Origin: Rostrohypoxylon terebratum
Lineage: Eukaryota > Ascomycota > Sordariomycetes > Xylariales > Hypoxylaceae
Length of the DNA stretch: 18,038 nucleotides
Direction of reading: 5' to 3'
Assembly: GCA_022497145.1 (NCBI GenBank)
Contig: MU386083.1
Coordinates: 1-18,038 of the forward strand
The translations under genes were made by a program, and so were the position numbers. This document shows, in pieces, positions 9,669 through 16,779 of the stretch; the stretch's first letter is position 1, and each line of letters starts with the position of its first letter. The notes under the pieces are model-generated. The model saw nothing but the letters and a program-made list of their open reading frames with translations. It was not told where the DNA came from and ran no database searches.

Positions 9669-9790
9669 CAACGGGTTGATTTCCAGTTGGACCAACTCCC
9701 GTTGGCCGGTATGCGCACCTGCCTGCAGGCCGCGACCAACGCGCCGGGCGTTCCGGCACCGAGATAGAAAGTGGAATCCCTCTGAGCAAT

Positions 9791-9810
9791 CGTCCGTCTG
9801 AAGACGGACG
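9791..9810. repeat. Hairpin with TGAA loop, 8-bp stem
   Basis: CGTCCGTC and GACGGACG pair perfectly around TGAA (9799-9802). One of the strongest hairpins in the tract without the CCAG apex. Confidence 0.8.
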
Positions 9811-10038
9811 TCTCGGAGTTTGCTGATCCATGACGCGATTTCATCGACGCCTGTAATGGGCTAAACCATTTTCATCCCAAACGGGTGACCATCTAGGTTG
9901 TATGTGCGAATACAGAGCATAGGCAGTAGTAATCTGCGGCGGCTGCAGCTCCTCTGCGATGTGAAATGCTTCGAAGCAATGGTCAGTGACCGTTTAAGAG
10001 ACGATTGTCAGGAAGCTTTCTGATGAGAGAAGCAGATT

Positions 10039-10118
10039 GAGGTATCGATGCGATTGTTCGCATCTTCAACCCAGCCAGCTGGGTTGAAATACTTGAGATA
10101 GGCAGGTATCAATACCTC
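10039..10118. repeat. Compound hairpin with CCAG-apex core
   Basis: Core arms TTCAACCCAG and CTGGGTTGAA (10 bp, perfect) enclose CCAG (10075-10078). An outer 13-bp stem, GAGGTATCGATGC (10039-10051) with 10106-10118, has two mismatched positions, both transitions between the arms. A further small hairpin GATGCG/CGCATC (10047-10064) competes with the left outer arm. The whole unit is about 80 nt. Confidence 0.75.
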
Positions 10119-10798
10119 GGTGCGCGGGCCCGCCCGCCACACCCGGGAGCTTTGGCGTTATCGCTCGAGAGGGCGAGCGCCCAAGGCCCCAGAAAGGAGG
10201 ATGGTGGTGCATTAGACGTCGCGGGCGCGATCATACCCACCTAGAAGAATCTGCTCTCTTTGGGGCATGCTCCTGGCTTAGGACGTCTAGAGTAGTCCTT
10301 CGCGCGGGAGCAGAGCCAGAGTTCCGTGTGACAAGGGAAAAGAGGGCCCCAGAAGGGAGTGGTTGTCCACTGTAATTATGGGTACAACGCCACTGGGTAG
10401 CGCGCGACTATAGTGCACTGATAGCCCGGAGTAGCCCTATAGATACGTGAGTCAGCAAGGAACGGCAGTCATCAAATTCATGTATCTCAATAGACTTTGG
10501 AAAAACATACCTCTTTCTTCGATTGGGCTTTTTCAAGAGCCTATGGCTCAGACTGCAATTAATGGCAGTCCATTATGACTAGCCATGATTGCTGCAAGAT
10601 TGAATTATTCAATTCTTGAATTGCCTTTAATAGGCGCGATGGACGTTCCCTCGGAGGGGTTCGTGTCGGAGACGTCTTATTTTATCATTAGCATGAGATG
10701 ATATCCGGGGAGAGGTGGTGAGAGTTTCAAAGTATGTCACTTACCCTTTGGAATACATATCCTATTGATCATAGGAACTGGGTTTTATTAAAAACTTG

Positions 10799-10844
10799 AA
10801 ACTAAGAAAAACTTCTCTTAGTTTATGTTCGGAAAAGCGAACAT
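10799..10844. repeat. Two adjacent AT-rich hairpins at the right end of the tract
   Basis: AAACTAAGA/TCTTAGTTT (9-bp stem, 10799-10824) is followed immediately by ATGTTCG/CGAACAT (7-bp stem, 10825-10844). They show that the hairpin pattern persists where base composition has returned to AT-rich. Confidence 0.75.
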
Positions 10845-11096
10845 GTTATAAGAAAAAGGTGGTGTGATGGTAGCGATGATTTTATGATGGAAAGAGTTCG
10901 AAAATGAAGAGAATTTGATGATGGAAGAAGTGTAATGGAAAAATGGAAGGATGGAAAAGGATGATAACTTTGTAGGGTTAAATGAAACCCGTGGAAAATC
11001 TACTGTAACTCTTGAGGTGTATCTGGGTCGTCGTCTTCTGATGAGGGGCATGAGTGCTACAGCCAGGGAGGTAATTATTAATACCTAGACACCTAG

Positions 11097-11110
11097 TAGG
11101 TAGGTAGGTA
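11097..11110. repeat. GGTA microsatellite
   Basis: Three to four TAGG/GGTA units in tandem, of the same word type as the TAGGTACCTA palindromes elsewhere in the window. Confidence 0.6.
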
Positions 11111-12773
11111 TATGTAGCAAAAGATTTTGATGGGGGAATTCAAAATTGGAGATAGAGAGAGATGAGAATGTTAGAAACATACCTATTGCTAATAGATTTA
11201 GCTGGTGTTTGTTTGGTGGGAGCAGCTAAGTTAATTTAGAGAATGTGTGTTGGTGTGGTGAATTTGGTATGTGTAAGAAGAAAGAATTTGAAAAAGATCA
11301 AAGGAGGGGAAAGATGGGTATATATAAGTTCAGTGGCCGGCAGAATCAGTAGTCCCCGTTTATTTACTGATCACCTGAGTTGATCCAGTGTTGATTAGGG
11401 TTAAACGAAGCTTGAGGATGTATTTCTATGGTATGAGAGTTGAACGGTGTCGTGAATAAGAAGTTGTCGTCAGCCAAAAATCAGGAGGTAAATCACCCAA
11501 TACTAGGTACCAATGGGGCTTGTTCGTGGTCCGCTGGGAATATCACCTGTCTGTGAATTGAAGAATTCTTTGGTTAGTAAATAGCAGAAGGCAAATATTC
11601 GGGTAGGCATTGGACCGCGTATCTTACCTATTTGTAGATATTCTGACACTTTTCATATTCATTGAGTGTACTAGGTTAGGTTAGTTCTCTGGGAGACATC
11701 TTTCACACCTAAGTCCCTAGATGAGAGTCGATGGCAGTTTAAAGAATGTTTAAAGCTGAAGAAATCACAACTGCTGAAATTATGTTTTTTGACACAGTGA
11801 CTAGTGCCTAATGTAACCACCAAAGTAGCTCTGGAGATGAACCATGAACGATCAGAATAAAATATTTGGGGCGATTTCGATAGGTATTGGCACCCATCTA
11901 TTAGGTAGCTGGGGAGGTATTTATCTAATTTATGATGTAACTAGAAGTATCAATAATCTTCAAATAATCGCAAGTTCACAGTTTGTTTTAGAGGATCTGG
12001 TTTTACTTACCCAGATCCTAACAAAATCATAATTATACTGTCTTACGGGGTACATAGCATATGTAGGTACGAACCCAGAAATATAGCTTTCAGGGGCAGT
12101 CGTCTATTACACGTACCTCATATCTACAAAGATACAGGTGCCCAGTTATGTTTACATATTAAAACCTCTTGCAACTTGAACCTTCCAGCTTTTTTTTTTT
12201 TTATGGACAATATAATTATATAGGTACTTACTATGAATACTGTGTTTCATTATCTACATATAAAGTCATTTCGTGCCGAGAAGCATAATCATAGCTCCAA
12301 ACTGTTGTAGGCAGCTGAGAGGTAGACCTGGGAATGAGAGTTCCAATGCCCCTGACACCACGATGGGGCTTCTAGATGTCATACTGTCTGTCATATCAAC
12401 CACATATTTATGCCAAGTACCGCAACTCAGATCTACGAGAAACGCCATTTTTACAATCATTGCGGCCGATCTTGTCTTGCTACAAAGCATGTGAAAATTG
12501 TATAAGATTATCACAGAGTAACGAAACGCGAACTATCGCCAAGGATGTATAGACGTCCGCAGCGGAGAAACTTGGCGCTCCTTAACAGATTTTCTGGCAA
12601 CAGAAAGGGACTCGGAAAATTATCGTTTGTCAAGATGTCTAATCTTTCAGCTTGGGATAGTACCGGGACAATAAAAATACTACAGGAGAATTGTATTGAT
12701 GAGACTTGTCGATAACCTCGAACCGTTCTTATAGGTATTGCGTTAAGTGCGATTCGGATGCCCTATGATGGCC

Positions 12774-12840
12774 GGCGGCGTCCTAAATGCACGTATTTAG
12801 CTGCCGCCCTTCGGTGGTGTCCAATATGGACAACACCACC
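12774..12840. repeat. Pair of GC-rich hairpins in AT-rich spacer
   Basis: The first (12774-12808) has outer arms GGCGGC/GCCGCC and inner arms CTAAAT/ATTTAG around GCACGT. The second (12813-12840) has GGTGGTG/CACCACC and TCCA/TGGA around ATA with a 3-nt bulge. They are 4 nt apart and resemble the 7.8-10.8 kb tract in form, but without the CCAG apex. Confidence 0.7.
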
Positions 12841-13568
12841 ATTAGCTAGGTACCAAGGTATGATTATGGGGGGCTTAGGGGCTTTCGGACGCTGTAGTTT
12901 CTAGTGTTTTGGTGTATATTTTAGTGAGGAATTTTCAAACCAATCCACTGGAGAATGTAGGACGAACCCGCCATATTTAATTAGTTAACCTAAGGTTTAG
13001 CAATGGCTCAAAACAAAGTCATATAATTGTACTTCAAGTGCGAATAATGTAATATAATCTCCATTGAATTGAAGCGCATTTGATGAAGAATTGAATGTTA
13101 GAGGCAGTTCTAAAGTTTCATTAGTTTGCGATCGGGATTGGTAGAAGGTTGTTTCTAAATAATAGTTGCTAGGCCATTGTTACCGAGAAAGAACGCCAAG
13201 TCTCCAACTTATACGGTAACTAGGGGATTCAGTGGTGGAAATACAGCGCCAATATCCTATAACCTAGTAAAGTTCTACTTGTAAGACTGACTATCGCAAA
13301 TAAGACACAGGCTCAAACTTCAGCCAACATACTAGTTGGTAAGAATGATGTAGTTTTTTTTGTCCTCGTTATTTCTTTTAGGTTCCATAAATTTACAATG
13401 TGTGCAGTAGGCAATGTTAATTATATCCAAACATAACCCCCTTTTCTGATATCCCAACTCCACCAACTTTCCCTGAGTATCCAAGCATCAACGGCAGGTA
13501 GCATACTTCAAAACGCCAAACGATACATGAAATCCTACGAGCTACCGACCAAGCCATCAGTCTTAAAA

Positions 13569-14290
13569 TCAATCGGTAACAGGATGAACTATTATAGTAG
13601 CCGTTGGGGTGGTACTGGTGGTACTCATAGTACTCGTAATAAACGTAGGGATGGTCGGGATCATGAGTAGGTACGGTCCAGTATTTGCCACTGGAATCCC
13701 TCCGTGCGGTATATTATTCGCAGAAACTTTGCTGGAACCACCGTTGACCTCGCAACCTGACTGCTCGGAGACGCACCGTTTGATGGGGTGGGAGAGCCAA
13801 TGCTTTGGCTAATGAAAGCGGATGACGAGATAGTGGTCGCTGATGTCGAAGAGCTAAAACCCATCGAACTGTGGCTCACCGAGATAATTACAGTCGTAGT
13901 AAAACTCGGAGTTGATGGTGTAGAAGGTGACCTTGTAAGAGATGGTGAAGCGTCTGGAGGCATCCCATTGTTGGGCTATAGCCAGATTGTCGTCACGGTG
14001 GGGAGACTCAAATCGTCATCAGTGCTCCAGGGCACTGAGCTGAAGACCACCGGGGTCTGAATTGCTGGGCTAGATGGTCCAATTATGTTGCTTGACAGAT
14101 TGGCAACAGCTGGAGCCGCCGTCAACACGCCTATACCATGGCCTAGCGGCGATCCCGTTCCGACAGAGATGGTAGTCGTTGTCGCGAACGTCGGCTGCCA
14201 AAGTGTGGTAGAGGCGTTGCTCATGGGATACGGTGGGCAAAGGCCATATGCAAGTGGTATTAGAGAGATCAATAGAATTCCGACAATCAT
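13569..14290 (-). CDS. Possible secreted Ser/Thr-rich protein, introns uncertain, perhaps broken
   Basis: The ATG at 14290 opens a frame that begins with a signal-peptide-like segment (MIVGILLISLIPLAYGLC) and continues rich in Ser, Thr and Pro. The frame meets UAG at 13976-13978, yet the same frame carries on with the same composition to about 13880. A GTGAGC to CATTAG intron (13809-13879, 71 nt) would then join another open Ser/Thr-rich frame ending in UGA at 13569. The UAG would be removed by a 75-nt in-frame intron, 13976-14050 (GTGGTC to CTATAG), whose 5' site is weak. With both introns the exons are 14051-14290, 13880-13975 and 13569-13808, giving 191 aa. Without the first intron, it is either a 104-aa protein or a pseudogene with a nonsense codon. 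I recognise no family. A TATA-like stretch lies near 14430-14440. Confidence 0.4.
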
Positions 14291-14670
14291 TTTGAATGTA
14301 TGACGCTACCGCTATAGTCGGCGATTATGTAGCACTGCCTGATGTTCATTTGACAATATTACCGGAGCCGGAAATCTATTGAAATTGGAGAAGATTGCTC
14401 GACAAATCTCGGTAGATGAAAGGGAGCACTTATATAAAAATAATTATAGGTACCTAAACAAGTACTTTGGAACTGGTCATGATTGTAGCCCGTACATCAG
14501 TTGGAGTGACTCCTGCAATGATATCACTTACCTGAAGGTTGATTAGCTGTCCATCTATGTTGAGTCAGGTTTCCAGAAATTGTTTGCCCCTGAATCACCA
14601 AGAAAATGAAATTCAATCGACATTCCGACAAGGACAATGGTAAATGGACAAAAGGGCAAGCAAATAAAAT

Positions 14671-14684
14671 TAAACCGCGGTTTA
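14671..14684. repeat. 14-bp palindrome with CCGCGG core
   Basis: TAAACCGCGGTTTA is a perfect palindrome in AT-rich surroundings. CCG/CGG half sites are typical targets of fungal Zn2Cys6 regulators, but nothing else supports a binding role. Confidence 0.5.
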
Positions 14685-14812
14685 GGAGATATTGCCACAT
14701 TGATATTCATTGAAAATATAATCATCCTGTATTATTCATTCACCAACACAAACAACATATGCAGAGTTTGATATATCTCTCGGTGAATCTCATCTAACCT
14801 AATGTGACGAAC

Positions 14813-14837
14813 CTATACTTAGGCTTAGTAAGTATAG
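14813..14837. repeat. Hairpin, 9-bp stem
   Basis: CTATACTTA and TAAGTATAG pair perfectly around GGCTTAG. It lacks the T run of an intrinsic terminator, and such terminators are not expected in a fungal nucleus. Confidence 0.6.
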
Positions 14838-15054
14838 CTTCATAAGGGGGTCTTGATTTTAAGGTAACAGTATTTGTAGAGGTCAAATGTGATCAATCAA
14901 GTATGTTCGTCAGAGAGGCTTGGAGTCCTCTCCCTACTCGTAGTGAATAGACTTAGATTGATAACTGAAGAACTGAAGTGAGTGACTAGATACATGGAAA
15001 ATGCTATGATTATATAGATATCCTCTCTTCCTTCTTCTGTATACGAGGCCACTG

Positions 15055-15127
15055 TGATCTGGTTGATCTGGCTGATCTGGGTTGATCTAACCCAGATCAC
15101 ATAGATCACACAGATCAACTTAGATCA
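15055..15127. repeat. GATC-rich inverted tandem repeat
   Basis: Four GATCT units spaced 9-10 nt apart on the left are mirrored by four AGATCA units on the right. The centre is an 11-bp perfect stem (15073-15083 with 15089-15099) around GATCT. The arrangement is a short tandem repeat followed by its own inverted copy. Confidence 0.8.
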
Positions 15128-15333
15128 GGAAATTCCGTGGTTTATCCGTGATTGGTTCGCGGCGTCTCCACAAAGGGTTTGTTATTCCTTCGAACTGTAG
15201 GTTCGTGACACCTAAACAGTAACCTAACTCATCTCTTCCATCCAAACGTCATTTGAGATATCCGTCGTATAAATCTTTCATCATGTTATGCCCTGGTGGT
15301 AAATCGATACACAACGTAAAAACTACCTAGATC

Positions 15334-16779
15334 TTATTCGCTGAGAAATAGATTTATCTTACCACGTTGTATACCGGGAACTAGGGGACAAGGTGCATCG
15401 CGAAGAAACCAATCGGCTACTTTAAATCCCAAAGATCGGGGGTCTGATGCTGAACCAAACCACCAGAGCTGCTTCAATGGGTGCTGAGGGTCGTAGACGA
15501 ACCCAGTATTGTCTTCCGTGGCTTCAAAGTGGCCCTCGAGAGTCGAGGAAATCGTAATTTGCTTAAGTTTCAAAATTTCCTTCATCTGGCATAAGAGTAT
15601 TTTGCAAGAGGTGTTCTGGAGATCGCATTTAGATATTGTGACTTTTTCCAAGCTCAATCGATGACGTCGGAAAAATGCAATGAGCTCCCGTCTGTCCGTA
15701 AGAATCTCATGAAAGTAGATGCAACGTAGATTGCTCCATTTGGCGCCATGGTCAATGGCCCAGCGAAGGGGCCAACGGTTCCAGGGACGATCGTGATATC
15801 TAACACTCAAACTTTCGAGACTTGATAGAGAATTCAAGAACTTCGCCAGGGCACCATGCTCATGCGCGCGACGAGAATTCTCGAAGAGTGGGTCGACAGC
15901 GTAACACTCGTCATAACGAGTAATGGATTGGGCGATCCAAAGATCTATAGATTTTAGATACTTGCACGCCGGAATGATTTGTTGCAAGAAAGCCGTATTA
16001 AATATGCTGGGAAGTAACCAATTTGCACTGAGCTTGTTTATTCGGAGACCTGAACGGCATAGTCCATACATCATGGCCTGTACAGATCTTTCGTGTCTTG
16101 GGCGGCATGGCGGCGCGAAAAGTGACTTAAATGGTGGTAGATTACCATAAGGAGAATTGTCGATAGCTATTTCCTTCAAGGCCTGTAGTCTGGGTAGCAC
16201 TTCCTCGAGAAGCGTACAGTCTTCTTTATTCTTCACGATGAGAAATTGCTCAAGAGCTGTCTTCTTGTATTGCTTATAGTTCTCTTCGATATCGTTCATG
16301 TACGCGAACATGTTCCAGACGGGATAGAAAGTGCTAGCCGGGAGCCAATGCTGTTTAGGGCCTGTGAGTATTTGGGTTCCTCGATGGACGAAGAATCTTG
16401 AATACTCGTCAGCGGTGTAAAATGGAGGTAGTTCTGGTTTAACGAGGGTCGCAGCTCGGTAGGTAAGTTTCTTGATATTCTTGCTAATAATTGGATGGTG
16501 GGAAAAAGCACGCAGCATATCCAAGTCTGACTTGAGGCAATAAATGGCGATGTCCCTGAACCCATAACAAGCGCCGGTGTCTGCTAGTCTTTTGCAGCAA
16601 AGTCGTAAGGAACGTGCATCAGACAAAGATAGATATGAACAGATTTCAAGAAGGATCTCGGGCGGAAGGAGTCGGAGTCCTCCAAATTCTTGAATTTGAC
16701 GGTCGCAGTCTGTATTAGGCTCCATCTCAGTGTGATGGTGTATGATAGGTATGTTGATGTTGATACTGGACGCGGACAT
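15334..16779 (-). CDS. F-box protein
   Basis: A 481-aa protein starting at the ATG at 16779. Residues about 34-70 (LRLLPPEILLEICSYLSLSDARSLRLCCKRLA) form a clear F-box, the Skp1-binding motif of SCF ubiquitin ligase adaptors. The remaining 400 residues contain scattered Leu-rich segments (for example LSSLESLSVRYH, NLRCIYFHEIL, LSLEKVTISKCDL) that suggest degenerate leucine-rich repeats for substrate binding, as in many fungal F-box proteins; the substrate cannot be inferred. Near the 3' end a perfect GTAAGA donor site (intron 15293-15362, 70 nt, ending CCACCAG) would replace the last codons with an alternative tail ending LYDGYLK at 15249, giving 486 aa and keeping frame. The unspliced version ending at 15334 is given here. 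No frame damage is visible. Confidence 0.88.
   Translation of the reverse strand: MSASSININIPIIHHHTEMEPNTDCDRQIQEFGGLRLLPPEILLEICSYLSLSDARSLRLCCKRLADTGACYGFRDIAIYCLKSDLDMLRAFSHHPIISKNIKKLTYRAATLVKPELPPFYTADEYSRFFVHRGTQILTGPKQHWLPASTFYPVWNMFAYMNDIEENYKQYKKTALEQFLIVKNKEDCTLLEEVLPRLQALKEIAIDNSPYGNLPPFKSLFAPPCRPRHERSVQAMMYGLCRSGLRINKLSANWLLPSIFNTAFLQQIIPACKYLKSIDLWIAQSITRYDECYAVDPLFENSRRAHEHGALAKFLNSLSSLESLSVRYHDRPWNRWPLRWAIDHGAKWSNLRCIYFHEILTDRRELIAFFRRHRLSLEKVTISKCDLQNTSCKILLCQMKEILKLKQITISSTLEGHFEATEDNTGFVYDPQHPLKQLWWFGSASDPRSLGFKVADWFLRDAPCPLVPGIQRGKINLFLSE

Larger units (their letters stand above)
7828..10844. repeat. Hairpin-dense tract, mostly GC-rich, non-coding
   Basis: Some 45 short inverted repeats follow one another over about 3 kb. 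Besides those with a CCAG apex (listed separately), clear ones are 8353-8367, 8474-8492, 8507-8547 (two nested stems), 8651-8673, 8849-8864, 8998-9011, 9017-9033, 9124-9147, 9332-9343, 9410-9429, 9528-9542, 9610-9631, 9669-9704 (nested), 9721-9730, 9743-9757, 9791-9810, 9967-9978, 10008-10023, 10124-10133, 10150-10186, 10358-10371, 10537-10549, 10551-10570, 10595-10618, 10623-10635, 10760-10776, 10799-10824 and 10825-10844. The arms are mutually unrelated, so this is not a tandem repeat. About twelve have perfect stems of 7 bp or more with loops of 0-8 nt; roughly 1.5 would be expected by chance in this length at even base composition. Open frames overlap on both strands and contain no known domain. 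The last 350 nt continue the pattern in AT-rich sequence. The edges were drawn at the first and last clear hairpins. Confidence 0.8.
10845..13568. other. Long AT-rich spacer, no supported gene
   Basis: About 2.7 kb without a convincing gene. The stretch 10850-10970 is strongly purine-rich on the plus strand with repeated GATGG/GATGATGG words. There is a GGTA microsatellite at about 11097-11110, a 14-nt T run at about 12188-12202 and a hairpin pair at 12774-12840. A 62-codon ATG frame at 11844-12032 (+) is hydrophobic but has no other support. Confidence 0.5.
14291..15333. other. AT-rich spacer, no supported gene
   Basis: Holds a 14-bp palindrome (14671-14684), a 9-bp-stem hairpin (14813-14837) and a GATC-rich palindrome (about 15055-15127). 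It includes the 3' flank of the F-box gene. Open frames here are short and one of them merely reads through the GATC palindrome. Confidence 0.5.

Noticed and set aside
9267..9770. Plus-strand frame of about 165 codons with a single stop (near 9577) in the hairpin tract
   Set aside because: Other frames on both strands are equally open in this GC-rich stretch, the frame is full of hairpin arms, and no domain can be recognised. It is more likely fortuitous than a broken gene.
9870..9905. GGGTGACCATCTAGG-like string reminiscent of the 3' part of 5S rRNA
   Set aside because: Only about a dozen bases resemble 5S rRNA and the flanking sequence does not match, so no 5S-derived element is claimed.
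7828..10844. Hairpin tract as an amplification artefact with inverted chimeras
   Set aside because: Inverted chimeras usually have long identical arms and random loops. Here arms are short and diverged and loops are shared, though long-read confirmation would settle it.
10818..11051. 77-codon ATG frame on the minus strand
   Set aside because: It is the complement of a purine-rich low-complexity stretch and overlaps the last hairpins. The Ser/Phe-rich translation follows from that composition.
11844..12032. 62-codon hydrophobic ATG frame on the plus strand
   Set aside because: Length and composition are compatible with chance in an AT-rich spacer, and no splice-compatible continuation was found.
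12266..12514. Overlapping 70-80-codon frames on both strands
   Set aside because: The plus-strand frame opens at GTG and neither shows a family motif or a good start.
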